From an uncultured Alistipes sp. (lineage in GTDB: Bacteria > Bacteroidota > Bacteroidia > Bacteroidales > Rikenellaceae): a DNA stretch of 37,318 bases. Of the stretch, positions 16,072-24,851 are shown piece after piece. The DNA lies in NCBI GenBank assembly GCA_947573795.1, contig CANPHE010000024.1, forward strand, positions 1-37,318. Reading direction: 5' to 3'. Within the stretch, counting starts at the first letter, position 1, and each line of letters starts with the position of its first letter. Made by a program: the position numbers and the translations under genes. The notes under the pieces are model-generated. The model was not told the DNA's origin and ran no database searches. It saw nothing but the letters and a program-made list of their open reading frames with translations.

Positions 16072-16440
16072 TTCGGCAGGTGGACAATACTATACTCCGA
16101 ACAAAACTAATAGCAATTGAGAATATATAGTATTAGTTAGTGTAAATTTACGATAATTAAAGTGTTAAGCAAACGGCGTATGTACGGAGATATTAATACC
16201 GCACACACGCCGTTTTACCTTATATATCACACTTCGGTAAAAGAAACTCTCTTACTGTGGTTTAATCCGAAAATTTCATATACCTTTGTGTTTGCAATTA
16301 GTTGGCTGTCAGCGACCTCTATGTATGCTTACAAGGATAAGTTCGCGATTTCCAGCAAAACTAACACTGATAATCAATCAGTTAAAAATTAGAAGCTAAG
16401 CCCCGAAAGGCCTCCCTTCGCATTTTTCCTTGCGGATGGA
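16072..16440. other. Accessory-core boundary region without a convincing gene
   Basis: 369 bases between the last small + gene and the stop of the TonB receptor gene. It is more AT-rich than either side. It holds a TAnnTTTG promoter-like box at 16281-16288 but only a 23-codon frame after it (ATG at 16321, stop at 16390-16392). If the left block is an integrated element, its end and attachment site would be expected here; I cannot identify one without the other end. Confidence 0.5.
16281..16288 (+). promoter_or_regulatory. Candidate -7 promoter box in boundary region
   Basis: TACCTTTG matches TAnnTTTG, but no good -33 box and no convincing downstream gene. It could drive a very short peptide or an RNA that runs antisense into the TonB receptor's 3' end. 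Confidence 0.3.
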
Positions 16441-19400
16441 TTAGTTGAAACGGTAACGCAGGCTGAACTGCACGGAGAAGGTCGAACCGAAACTGTTGTA
16501 GTTCTGGAACGTCTTCGTGTTGCGCTTGCCGTTGACCATCTGGTAGGTGATTTTACCCTTGTCGTATTTCAGCGGGCTGCTGTTTACGACTTGCTGGTAG
16601 AGACCCCAGTTCTTGTTGAGCAGGTTGCCGACGTTGATGATATCGACGCCGAAAGTCAGCGTGTTGCGCTTGCCGCTCTTGGTCGTGACGAAGAAATCCT
16701 GTGCGAACTTGAAGTCGAAGCGGTGGTGCCACGGCATCACGGCCCCCCCCCGCTCGGCATACTTACCCTTACGGTCCTTCAGGTAGTCGTCTTGATTGAT
16801 GAAGGTCCAGAAGTCGTCCTTCTGCTCCTCGGCGGTGTAGACCTTCTCGACCTTGTTCTCGATGTAGTGGAAATCGACGAAGTTCCAACCGTTGAGCGCC
16901 TCGCGGCTTTCGGGGACGTAGATCAGCGAGCTGGCGCCGTAGTCGTTCACGAGGTTGGTCGTATAGGTATACGAGTAACGCGAGTAGGAGTAGCTGCCGG
17001 CGTAACCCAACTGTCCGCCGTCGTAGAAGAGCGATACGGTCGTAGCGAAGTTCTTGGCGTACTGCTTGCGGTAACCGATCGAAGCGACGATGCGGTCGGG
17101 AGCGATATAGGTTCCGTAACCGAGTTCGCGTTCGTTGATGCCGTTGACCGAATAACGGTTGGTGTAGTATGCCGAGGATACCTGGTCGCCGATACCGTCG
17201 CCGTAGCTCTCGCCGCCCGAGTGGGTGTAGGCGAACATCACGTCGAGACCGAAGGCGAAGCGTTTGTGCAACTGTGCCGAGATCGAGTAGTAATAGGCGT
17301 CGTTACCCGCGTTGGTGATGTAGTAAACGTTCTGATAGTTGTTGGCCCAGGTCTTGTCGCTGTACATCGTACCGTAGTAGTGGCGTTTGTCGCCCGGGGC
17401 GATCTCGATCCACATGTTTTTGGCATCCTTGGTAGGATCGTTCCAGGGTTTGTAGCCGCGGTTGTCCACGACGGCCGGGTGGAAATCTTTGTTGTAGATG
17501 CCTTCGAGCGTAAAGTCGATATTGCCCGGGAGTTTGGCGTCGATCGCCAGCGAGGTCTTCCACGTGGCGGGCATCTTCAGTTTGCGGTCGATGATCGTCG
17601 GCGAAGCGGGAACGGATACTTCGGATTTCAACCCGAGGTCCGAGATCATGTCCTTTACGTCGGTATGGAATTTCAACGATTCGGGTACGCCCGAGTTCCA
17701 GTATTTCGTGGTTTGGCCTACGCCCGAGTTACCCACGGCCGATACGAGCCATACGAAGGGAATACGTCCCACGAAGTAACCCGTACCGCCGCGCAGGATG
17801 AGTTTGCGGTTTCCGGTGATATCCCAGTTGAAACCTACGCGGGGCGAAACCGTCAGACGCGTCTTGGGAAGCTGGTCGGTGGAGTAGTGGGTACCGCCGA
17901 AATTGTAGAGCGTGAATCGCTCGTTGTAGTTGCCCGAGAGCGAAGGATAGATCGGTACCTCGAAACGCAGACCCGCCGTGAGTTTGAAGTTGCGGTGCAG
18001 ATCCAGTTCGTCCTGAAGGTAGAGCGACGCCTGCTGGTAGGTCATCTGTGCGAGGAACTGCGATCCGTCGGGATTGTTGGTGAAGGTCACGCCGAAAGCC
18101 GACGGGGTGCGGTCGTTCATGAAGTCGTCGAGCGAGCTGTATACGTAGAATCCGTTGCCGGCCTGCATGTAGCCGTTGGTGGCCTCGTTGCTCTCGAACT
18201 GGAGACCGGCCAGCAGGTTGTGGACACCGGCGCGCAGGTTGAATTCGTCCGTCACGACGAACGTCTTCACGCGGCGCAGGTTACCCTCGGTGAAGATTTC
18301 CGTACCGAGCGATGCGAATACGTCGCCGTCCTGGAGAATGTCGATCGTCGGGAACCGGTTGCCGTCGTAGGTGCGGGGCTCGTCCTGGTAGGAGTAGGTG
18401 AAACGCAGCGCGTTGTTGCCCTTGCCGTTGAAAAGACGCGAGTTCAGCTCGGCGGCTACGGAGGTGAATTTCTGGTCCTGGTAGTACCGCGAATTGTAGA
18501 AGTAGAAACCGTACTGCGACGTGCGGCCGCCGGCCGAACCGTGTCCCGGATAGATCGTCGTGTTCTTCAGCGGCGAGGTCGACGACGAAGGCGAGTTGGC
18601 GTTCTGGTTGTGGGTGTGCGAGACGCGCAGACTCAGCGTGTTGTTCGAGTTGATGTTCCAGTCCAGACGGGCCATGATCTTATAGTCCGGAGCCTTGATG
18701 TCGTAACCGGTGTAGGGGCCGGGATCGTAGCCGTACTTATCCTTGACGAAGTTGACGAGTTTGTCCATGTCGGCGGCCAGCGGACGGTTGTAATCCGTGT
18801 TGTTGCCCCACTTCTGCGATTCGTCGGGACGGGCCAGACGCGTGGGACCGCCTACGGTCTCGTCCTGGTATTCGCCGTTGACGAAGAAGAAGAGCTTGTC
18901 CTTGACGATCGGACCGCCGAGCGTGATGCCGTAGGTGTATTCCGACGCTTCGGAACGGGGCAGGTCGTAGTCGCCGACGTGGATGCCTTTCAGGTTGTTG
19001 TTGGTCAGGTAGGTGTATACCGAACCGCGCAGCTCGTTGTCGCCCGAACGGGTCACGGCGTTGATCGCACCGCCCGTAAAGCCGCTCTGGCGTACGTCGA
19101 ACGGCGTGACGGATACCGAAATCTGCTCCAGGGCGTCGAGCGAAATGGGCGAACCGCCCGCGGGCAGGTTGCTGCCGATACCGAATGCGTTGTTGAAGGC
19201 GGCACCGTCGACCGTGACGTACGACTGGCGGTAGTTGCCGCCGCCGACTGCGAAACCGTTGGAGGTGGTGTTCGACTGCGGCGAGAGACGCATGATGTCG
19301 TTCATGCTGCGGCTCACGGTCGGCATGAGTTCCATCGCTTCGCGGCTGACGTTGACGCCCGCACCGGCGCGGCTGCTGTTCATCGAGCTGTTCTTGCCGT

Positions 19401-19761
19401 CGGCCGAAACCACGACGGCCTCCATGCCGATGGCATCCTCCTCGAGGTAGGCATCGGTGATGTTGTTCTCGGCCAGGGCGAGCTGGATGCCCGTCTTCTC
19501 GACCGACTGGTAACCGATCATCTGGAAGACGATGGTGTAGGGACCGCCCGGACGAACGTTGTAGAGGCGGTAGTTACCCTTGGCGTCTGCGGCCGTACCG
19601 TACTGCGTACCCGAAGGGGTATGCACGGCGATTACCGCGGCGCCTACGAGCGGCTGACCGTTTTTGTCGGTCACGTTACCGCTGATGCTCGAAGTCGTCA
19701 CCTGCGCCGAGACGGTGCAGAAAACGAACAGAGCGAGCATGACAGATAGAAATTTCTTCAT
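16441..19761 (-). CDS. Oar-like TonB-dependent outer-membrane receptor
   Basis: An 1106-residue outer-membrane protein. Signal peptide of ~19 residues (MKKFLSVMLALFVFCTVSA, then Q); carboxypeptidase-regulatory-like domain at about 22-110 (ISGNVTDKNGQPLVGAAVI); plug domain at about 115-240 (REAMELMPTVSRSMNDIMRL, VTVDGAAFNN, INAVTRSG); then a beta-barrel to the C-terminus. This architecture is that of Oar/CarboxypepD_reg TonB receptors, which import or handle large ligands or secreted proteins. No SusD partner lies beside it, so a SusC role is unlikely. A G9 run interrupts the coding strand about 100 codons before the end, currently in frame. Transcription likely starts at the promoter at 19969-20000 and passes a leader hairpin. 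Confidence 0.9.
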   Translation of the reverse strand: MKKFLSVMLALFVFCTVSAQVTTSSISGNVTDKNGQPLVGAAVIAVHTPSGTQYGTAADAKGNYRLYNVRPGGPYTIVFQMIGYQSVEKTGIQLALAENNITDAYLEEDAIGMEAVVVSADGKNSSMNSSRAGAGVNVSREAMELMPTVSRSMNDIMRLSPQSNTTSNGFAVGGGNYRQSYVTVDGAAFNNAFGIGSNLPAGGSPISLDALEQISVSVTPFDVRQSGFTGGAINAVTRSGDNELRGSVYTYLTNNNLKGIHVGDYDLPRSEASEYTYGITLGGPIVKDKLFFFVNGEYQDETVGGPTRLARPDESQKWGNNTDYNRPLAADMDKLVNFVKDKYGYDPGPYTGYDIKAPDYKIMARLDWNINSNNTLSLRVSHTHNQNANSPSSSTSPLKNTTIYPGHGSAGGRTSQYGFYFYNSRYYQDQKFTSVAAELNSRLFNGKGNNALRFTYSYQDEPRTYDGNRFPTIDILQDGDVFASLGTEIFTEGNLRRVKTFVVTDEFNLRAGVHNLLAGLQFESNEATNGYMQAGNGFYVYSSLDDFMNDRTPSAFGVTFTNNPDGSQFLAQMTYQQASLYLQDELDLHRNFKLTAGLRFEVPIYPSLSGNYNERFTLYNFGGTHYSTDQLPKTRLTVSPRVGFNWDITGNRKLILRGGTGYFVGRIPFVWLVSAVGNSGVGQTTKYWNSGVPESLKFHTDVKDMISDLGLKSEVSVPASPTIIDRKLKMPATWKTSLAIDAKLPGNIDFTLEGIYNKDFHPAVVDNRGYKPWNDPTKDAKNMWIEIAPGDKRHYYGTMYSDKTWANNYQNVYYITNAGNDAYYYSISAQLHKRFAFGLDVMFAYTHSGGESYGDGIGDQVSSAYYTNRYSVNGINERELGYGTYIAPDRIVASIGYRKQYAKNFATTVSLFYDGGQLGYAGSYSYSRYSYTYTTNLVNDYGASSLIYVPESREALNGWNFVDFHYIENKVEKVYTAEEQKDDFWTFINQDDYLKDRKGKYAERGGAVMPWHHRFDFKFAQDFFVTTKSGKRNTLTFGVDIINVGNLLNKNWGLYQQVVNSSPLKYDKGKITYQMVNGKRNTKTFQNYNSFGSTFSVQFSLRYRFN
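16743..16751 (-). repeat. Homopolymeric G9 tract inside the TonB receptor gene
   Basis: Nine C on the + strand, i.e. nine G in the coding strand, reading R-G-G-A. Gain or loss of one base would shift the frame and replace the last ~100 residues of the barrel. Confidence 0.9.
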
Positions 19762-19829
19762 ACGCGTTTGATTTTGGTTTGATGAATGTTTGTGTTTATG
19801 TCGTGGTCGTTTCGGTGTAAATAAAGAGC

Positions 19830-19859
19830 GAGGGATATTCCATTGGCGGAATATCCCTC
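19830..19859 (-). promoter_or_regulatory. Perfect hairpin in the 5' leader of the TonB receptor mRNA
   Basis: A perfect 12-bp inverted repeat (GAGGGATATTCC / GGAATATCCCTC) with a 6-base loop, about 70 bases upstream of the receptor start codon. On the minus strand it is followed by CTTTATTT, a weak U-tract, so it may be an attenuator, an mRNA-stabilising 5' structure or a regulator binding site. Confidence 0.6.
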
Positions 19860-19968
19860 ATGTTGCGATACGACGAGGCCCATGTTCTTTTGCCGATGAA
19901 CGGATCGCTTTCGATAAAAAATCGTCGTGACAGATCGGTGTATCATAAAGCCTTTTCGTTTGACGCTG

Positions 19969-20000
19969 CAAAGATAAACAAAATGCCAATGAGCCGCAAC
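19969..20000 (-). promoter_or_regulatory. Promoter of the TonB receptor gene
   Basis: On the minus strand TATCTTTG (19976-19969) fits the -7 consensus, with GTTG at 20000-19997 as a -33 box after a 20-base spacer. It implies a 5' leader of about 200 bases. Confidence 0.65.
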
Positions 20001-20065
20001 AGAATATCGTGTTTTTTCGCGCTTTTCACGAATTTTCGCGGCACGTTCCTTGTGCGCTTCCGGGT

Positions 20066-21124
20066 ATGCTCACCTTTCGGGAAAAATATTGGCGATATTC
20101 GCTTTTCGCGCTCATCCTGGGGCTCGGTATCACCATTTTTATCGAGTTGACGCCTTTTTTGGGCGGATTGATGGGGGCTGCGACGATTTACGTGCTGCTG
20201 CGGGGACAGATGCGGCGTCTTGCCGAGGAGCGCCGATGGCGGCGGAGTCTGGCCGCGACCGTGCTGCTCGTCGAGGCGGTGCTGCTGTTTTTGATCCCGG
20301 TGTCGCTCGTGGGGTGGATGTTCGTCGTCAAGGTGCAAGGACTGGTGGCCGATCCGCATGCGATCGTCGATCCGCTGCGGCATATCGCCGAAACGATCCG
20401 CGAACATACCGGCTACGACCTGTGGAAGGAAGACAATCTGTTGACGATCGTGGGGCGCCTGCCCCGCATCGGGCAGATGTTGGTCGGCGGGATCGTCAAT
20501 TTCGGCGTGAATATCGTCGTGCTGCTGTTCGTGCTCTACTTCATGCTCATAGGCGGCAGCCGCATGGAGCAGTATTGCCGGGATATCATGCCCTTCAGCC
20601 GGTCGATTTCGCGCAACGTGATGCGCGAAATACACATGATCGTCCGTTCGAATGCATTGGGAATTCCGCTGTTGGCTCTCGTGCAGGGAGTCGTCGCCTA
20701 TGTCGGTTATCTGCTGTTCGGCGTCTCCGGAGCGCTGTTCTGGGGCGTGATGACCTGTTTCGCGACGATCATCCCGATCTTCGGAACGGCATTGATCTGG
20801 TTGCCCCTGGCCGGATTCATGGCGCTCGACGGCCGTTGGGGCTCGGCTTTGGGGCTGGTGCTCTACGGCACGCTGATCGTGACGCACGTCGATAACGTCG
20901 CACGTTTCGTCATGCAGAAGAAACTGGCCGATACCCATCCGTTGATTACCATTTTCGGCGTCTTCATCGGGTTGTCGCTCTTCGGATTCATGGGGGTGAT
21001 CTTCGGGCCGCTGATGCTGTCCATGTTCGTCTTCTGCGTCGATCTTTTCAAGAAACACTATCTCGACGGCACTTCGCGCGACGAGGTCGTTTCGCGCATG
21101 ACGCGCATGCGGGTGCATCCGTAA
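20066..21124 (+). CDS. AI-2E/PerM-family (UPF0118) membrane transporter
   Basis: A 352-residue polytopic inner-membrane protein. Two membrane helices come early (SLFALILGLGITIFIEL, FLGGLMGAATIYVLL), then a helix at about 65-90, a long hydrophilic loop, and a C-terminal cluster of helices (FGVNIVVLLFVLYFMLI; ALVQGVVAYVGYLLFG; CFATIIPIFGTALIWLPLAG; LITIFGVFIGLSLFGFMGVIFGP). The IPIFG and GxxxFGFxGVIFGP patterns are typical of the AI-2E exporter family (TqsA/PerM). Substrates vary (AI-2, Na+/H+, others) and cannot be told here. The start ATG at 20066 was chosen for its membrane-protein N-terminus. Confidence 0.85.
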   Translation: MLTFREKYWRYSLFALILGLGITIFIELTPFLGGLMGAATIYVLLRGQMRRLAEERRWRRSLAATVLLVEAVLLFLIPVSLVGWMFVVKVQGLVADPHAIVDPLRHIAETIREHTGYDLWKEDNLLTIVGRLPRIGQMLVGGIVNFGVNIVVLLFVLYFMLIGGSRMEQYCRDIMPFSRSISRNVMREIHMIVRSNALGIPLLALVQGVVAYVGYLLFGVSGALFWGVMTCFATIIPIFGTALIWLPLAGFMALDGRWGSALGLVLYGTLIVTHVDNVARFVMQKKLADTHPLITIFGVFIGLSLFGFMGVIFGPLMLSMFVFCVDLFKKHYLDGTSRDEVVSRMTRMRVHP

Positions 21125-21176
21125 GCCTTCGGCGGGGATTTCAGCGGCCTCCGGGGAAGAATTTTTCCGTAAAATG

Positions 21177-21206
21177 GTTGAAAATGCGAATTGTTTCGTA
21201 TTTTTG
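21177..21206 (+). promoter_or_regulatory. Promoter for oadA
   Basis: GTTG at 21177-21180 and TATTTTTG at 21199-21206 with an 18-base spacer; the transcript would start about 40 bases before the ATG at 21252. Confidence 0.7.
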
Positions 21207-21251
21207 TTTGCGAAAAAACGAAGTATGACTCTTCAAAATTCGTAATTGACT

Positions 21252-23108
21252 ATGGCGAGAAAACTTAAAATCAGAGACCTCACGTTGCGCGACGGACAGC
21301 AGTCCTCGTTCGCGACCCGCATGAACCAGGCGCAGATCGACCGTTGCCTGCCTTATTATAAGGATGCGAACTTCTATGCTATGGAGGTCTGGGGAGGCGC
21401 CGTGCCCGACTCGGTGATGCGCTACCTCAATGAAAATCCCTGGACGCGCCTGGAGACCATTCATAAAGCTGTCGGAGACGTATCGAAACTTACGGCCCTG
21501 TCGCGCGGCCGCAACCTTTTCGGCTACTCTCCCTATACGGACGAAATCATCGACGGATTCTGCCGCAATGCCATCGAGAGCGGTCTGGGCATCATGCGTA
21601 TCTTCGATGCGCTGAACGACGTGAACAACGTGAAATCGACCATCAAGTACGTCAAGCAGTACGGCGGTATCGCCGATTGCGCCGTATGCTATACGGTCGA
21701 TCCCAAATACCCCGAGCCGACTTTCTTCCAGCGTTTGATGGGCAAAAAGAAGCCTCAACCCGTCTTCACGGATGCCTATTTCCTCGACAAGGCCAAGCAG
21801 ATGGCGGCCCTGGGTGCCGATATGATTACGATCAAGGACATGTCGGGCCTTATTCCGCCGCGCCGCGTGGCTACGCTCGTGAAACTGTTCAAGCAGCATA
21901 TCTCGATTCCGGTGGATTTCCACACCCACTGTACGCCGGGTTACGGTCTGGCTTCCGTGCTGGCGGCCATCGTCGCAGGTGTCGATATCGTGGATACGAA
22001 CTGCTGGTATTTCGCAGGCGGTACGGGTGCTCCGGCCATCGAGCTGGTTTATGTATTCTGCAAGAAGTTAGGGATCGACCTGGGTGTCAATATGGAGGCC
22101 GTGGCCAAGATCAACGTCGAGCTGCGCGAAATCCGCAAGGAGCTCAACCAGTCGGTGTTCGGCACGGAGAAGCCCGAACCCAAGCCGTTCGACCCGCTCA
22201 AGGACAAGCTGCCCAAAGAGGTCGAGGCGCTGTTCGACGCGGCGATCGAAGCTGCGAAGCGCGATGACGAGGCTGCGACGATCGATGCCTGCCGCAAGAT
22301 CGAGGCTTATTTCGGTTTTCCGGCTCCCAACGAACTGGTGCAGAAGGCCGAAATCCCGGGCGGCATGTACTCCAACATGGTGGCGCAGCTCAAGCAGCTC
22401 AAGGCCGAGGAGATTCTTCCCCGCGCCATGGAGTTGATTCCTTCGGTGCGTCTGGCCGCCGGTCTGCCGCCCCTGGTGACGCCGACTTCGCAGATCGTGG
22501 GTGCCCAGGCGGTGAACTGCGCCCTGGACGAGAAGGCCGGACGTGCGATGTACACCAACAAGAGCTCGCAGTTCGTCGGTCTGGTGAAAGGCGAGTACGG
22601 TAAAACGCCCGTCGAGATCGATCCGGAATTCCGTTTCAAGATTTGCGGCGTCCGCGAGGAGACTCCTTACGACACGTCGAAATACCAGATGCAGCCCAAT
22701 CCCGAGCTGCCCGAAGCCGGAGGCGTCAAGCTGGCCGCCGACGAAAAGGAGGTGCTGTTGCTGGAGCTTTTCCCGCTGGTGGCCAAGGGCTTCCTGACCA
22801 ACCTTAAGAAGAAGGCTTACGAGGCTTCGAAACCGGCCGAACCCGAGGTGGCTCCCGCTCCCGCCGCTCCCGTGGCTGCGCGTCCCGTCATTACGGGCAA
22901 TGCCGTTACGGCACCGCTGCCGGGTCGGATCATCGAGATCAAGGTCGCCGTGGGTGATCAGGTCAAGGCTGATCAGGAGGTGCTGGTACTCGAGGCCATG
23001 AAGATGGAGAACTCCATTACGACGGATTACGCCGGAACGGTGAAACAGATTTTGGTGGCTCCCGGCGAGACGGTGCCGACCGATGCTGTATTGATCGAGG
23101 TGGAGTAA
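21252..23108 (+). CDS. oadA: Biotin-dependent carboxyltransferase, oxaloacetate decarboxylase alpha / pyruvate carboxylase subunit B
   Basis: A 618-residue cytosolic enzyme. An N-terminal TIM-barrel carboxyltransferase domain (about 5-270) carries the metal/substrate motifs LTLRDGQQS, ITIKDMSG (the Lys near the metal) and HTHCTPG. A PYC/OADA conserved domain follows (about 290-480), then an Ala/Pro-rich linker and a biotinyl domain with the biotin site K584 in LEAMKMENS. It transfers a carboxyl group between biotin and oxaloacetate or pyruvate, either as OadA of a Na+-pumping decarboxylase or as PycB. No beta or gamma subunit gene is adjacent, so the exact complex is undecided. Own promoter upstream and a strong terminator downstream make it monocistronic. 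Confidence 0.93.
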   Translation: MARKLKIRDLTLRDGQQSSFATRMNQAQIDRCLPYYKDANFYAMEVWGGAVPDSVMRYLNENPWTRLETIHKAVGDVSKLTALSRGRNLFGYSPYTDEIIDGFCRNAIESGLGIMRIFDALNDVNNVKSTIKYVKQYGGIADCAVCYTVDPKYPEPTFFQRLMGKKKPQPVFTDAYFLDKAKQMAALGADMITIKDMSGLIPPRRVATLVKLFKQHISIPVDFHTHCTPGYGLASVLAAIVAGVDIVDTNCWYFAGGTGAPAIELVYVFCKKLGIDLGVNMEAVAKINVELREIRKELNQSVFGTEKPEPKPFDPLKDKLPKEVEALFDAAIEAAKRDDEAATIDACRKIEAYFGFPAPNELVQKAEIPGGMYSNMVAQLKQLKAEEILPRAMELIPSVRLAAGLPPLVTPTSQIVGAQAVNCALDEKAGRAMYTNKSSQFVGLVKGEYGKTPVEIDPEFRFKICGVREETPYDTSKYQMQPNPELPEAGGVKLAADEKEVLLLELFPLVAKGFLTNLKKKAYEASKPAEPEVAPAPAAPVAARPVITGNAVTAPLPGRIIEIKVAVGDQVKADQEVLVLEAMKMENSITTDYAGTVKQILVAPGETVPTDAVLIEVE

Positions 23109-23127
23109 TCGTCTGAAAAGAACTACG

Positions 23128-23168
23128 TATAAAAGAGCCGTTCGCATCGTGCGAACGGCTCTTTTATA
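23128..23168. terminator. Bidirectional terminator between oadA and the symporter gene
   Basis: A perfect 19-bp stem (23128-23146 / 23150-23168) with a 3-base loop; A-run on the left arm and T-run on the right make it a rho-independent terminator in both directions for the two convergent genes. Confidence 0.92.
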
Positions 23169-23191
23169 AATGTCGTGCTTCGGGTGTTCGA

Positions 23192-24052
23192 TCATGCTGT
23201 TCGTTGCTTTCGGAGCAATACGAGATAGGCGAGCAGCACGACGTTCATCATAAGGGCATAGACGATGCCGGGAATCGCCATTTCTCCGTTGTCGAAGATC
23301 AACGGGGAGACCGCTATGGCGATGGCCTGAGCGGCATTCTGCATGCCGATTTCGATCACGATGGTGCGCCGCATGGCGACCGGAAGCCGGAAACACCGCG
23401 ACAGCAGTACGCCGGCGAGCATCGCTGCGAAGATCAGCGTCCCAGTCGCACTACCGAGCGATACGATATGGCGGACGATCGTGTCGGCATACTGTACGAA
23501 AAAGAGCGCTGCGAGCAGCATGAGCGCCGGAAAGGCGCAGCGGCTCAGTATGTCGTGTACTTTGCGGGCTGCCGTCGGGCGCAGGCGGCGGAACAGGGCA
23601 CCTGCCAGCATCGGCAGAAAGGTCAGAACGATATTTTGTAAAAAGAGTTTTCCGACCGGGAGCCGGATCGCGGTTTCTCCGTATCCTGCGACGAACCGTG
23701 TCGCGAACTCCATGATCGGCGGAATGGTGAACAGCGTAAGGATGCTGCTGAGCGCCGTGAGGGTGACCGACAGGGCGACGTCGCCTTTGGCCAGCATGGA
23801 GAAGACATTCGACGAACTGCCTCCCGGGCAGCAGGCTACGAGTACGAGCCCGAGAAAATAGACGGGCGGTAGGCCGAAGAGGAGGGCTGCGCCGAAGGCT
23901 ATGACGGGCAGTACGACCAGTTGCCCGGTCAGACCGACGAAAAGGGCGGCCGGACGGTGCATTACGCCCGAGAAGGCGTTGCGGTCGAGTTCGATGCCGA
24001 GCTGGAACATCAGCACGACCAGAATGGGAAGAACGATCAAAACGGTATTCAT
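23192..24052 (-). CDS. Bile acid:sodium symporter (BASS/SBF) family protein
   Basis: A 286-residue integral membrane protein with about nine to ten membrane helices. The family hallmarks are visible: the unwound-helix motif ACCPGGSSSNVFS near residue 75 and EIGMQNAAQA near 240, which form the Na+ and substrate site. The family moves bile acids, organic anions or keto acids with sodium; the substrate is not inferable. The start at 24052 (MNTVLIVLPILVVLMF) was preferred over an upstream one at 24091 that adds hydrophilic residues. The nitroreductase gene ends 43 bases upstream on the same strand, so they may be co-transcribed. Confidence 0.88.
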   Translation of the reverse strand: MNTVLIVLPILVVLMFQLGIELDRNAFSGVMHRPAALFVGLTGQLVVLPVIAFGAALLFGLPPVYFLGLVLVACCPGGSSSNVFSMLAKGDVALSVTLTALSSILTLFTIPPIMEFATRFVAGYGETAIRLPVGKLFLQNIVLTFLPMLAGALFRRLRPTAARKVHDILSRCAFPALMLLAALFFVQYADTIVRHIVSLGSATGTLIFAAMLAGVLLSRCFRLPVAMRRTIVIEIGMQNAAQAIAIAVSPLIFDNGEMAIPGIVYALMMNVVLLAYLVLLRKQRTA

Positions 24053-24095
24053 CGGGTAGGGGATGTGTTTGGGGTGCCCACGGCGTCGCAAAGGA

Positions 24096-24728
24096 TCAGA
24101 GTATCAATTCGTCGAGCTTGATTTTCGGAACGATATGCTTGCCTTCGCGGCGGTAGTAAGCGCGCTCCTCGGTCGCATCGATCGGCGTAAGCTCGATCCG
24201 GTCGGTTCCTCGGCCGATGGCGAGGATCAATAGCGGTTCGCAGGGCAGCGCGAACTGCTGCCGGATACGCTCGCGGTCGAAAGCGGCGATGCAGATGCCG
24301 TTGAGTCCGATTTCGACCGCTTGGAGCAGCATGCTCTGGACCGATATGCCCAGATCGATGTCGACGTAACGATCCTCCGCAACGGTCGAACATACGATGA
24401 TGAATGCATTGGGCTCGCTGCCGGGTAACGGCAGGTGCAGCTCGGGCAGGGCGCCGCCCAGTCGGATTTCGGCCAATACCTTCGCCGCCTCGTCGGCCAG
24501 CACGGGGCGGAAACGCAATACCTGCTGGTTGCGGGCCGAGGGGATTTTCGTATTTACGCCGATGATGCGCCGGAGCTGGTCCGCTCGTACGACGAACGAG
24601 GCGTCGTAGCCCCGATGACTGCGGTTGCGCGTCAGCAATCCGTCGAGCGTAACATGCGGTTTGTGCGGCGTTGCGGCGGGCCGGGAGCGGTATTCCTCCA
24701 TTTTGCGGCCCAAATAGTCGTCTGCCAT
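24096..24728 (-). CDS. Nitroreductase-family FMN protein
   Basis: A 210-residue protein of the nitroreductase fold. Visible signs are the RNRSHRGYD start (R-S-x-R FMN-binding motif), the N-x-Q segment ARNQQVLRF, and the central helix DLGISVQSMLLQAVEIGLNGICIAAFDRE, followed by ILAIGRG. It is an FMN-dependent NAD(P)H oxidoreductase of unknown substrate. It is transcribed leftward, 43 bases upstream of the symporter gene and 123 bases after the M48 protease gene. Confidence 0.85.
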   Translation of the reverse strand: MADDYLGRKMEEYRSRPAATPHKPHVTLDGLLTRNRSHRGYDASFVVRADQLRRIIGVNTKIPSARNQQVLRFRPVLADEAAKVLAEIRLGGALPELHLPLPGSEPNAFIIVCSTVAEDRYVDIDLGISVQSMLLQAVEIGLNGICIAAFDRERIRQQFALPCEPLLILAIGRGTDRIELTPIDATEERAYYRREGKHIVPKIKLDELIL

Positions 24729-24798
24729 GAGCGATGAATTATTTTGTGTAAGGTGATTTTGGGAGGCTGTTGCCGGTTACGGCTCTCCCTTTTTGCGA

Positions 24799-24832
24799 CG
24801 AAGCCCCGGCGGCAACGTACCTCGGGGCTTCG
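24799..24832 (-). terminator. Hairpin downstream of the M48 protease gene
   Basis: A 10-bp stem (CGAAGCCCCG / CGGGGCTTCG) with a 14-base loop, 20 bases past the protease stop. On the minus strand it is not followed by a U-run, so it may be an incomplete terminator. Confidence 0.4.
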
Positions 24833-24851
24833 GTGGGTGTCCGGACGCGGA

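Larger units (their letters stand above)
19762..20065. other. Divergent intergenic region
   Basis: 304 bases between the TonB receptor (leftward) and the AI-2E-family transporter (rightward). It contains the leader hairpin at 19830-19859 and the receptor promoter at 19969-20000. No consensus promoter box for the rightward gene was found. Confidence 0.6.

Noticed and set aside
16162..16392. Open frame of 76 codons in the accessory-core boundary
   Set aside because: No ribosome site or family resemblance; the sequence reads like translated AT-rich spacer.
16591..19749. Open frame of 1052 codons on the + strand
   Set aside because: It is antisense to the TonB receptor gene, whose signal peptide, domains and promoter are clear; the antisense product is a Val/Arg/Glu-rich low-complexity sequence produced by codon bias.
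19943..21118. Open frame of 391 codons on the - strand
   Set aside because: Antisense to the AI-2E-family transporter gene; rich in His, Gln and Arg as expected of a shadow.
22068..23396. Open frame of 442 codons on the - strand
   Set aside because: Antisense to oadA and crosses the strong terminator at 23128-23168; composition is that of a shadow.
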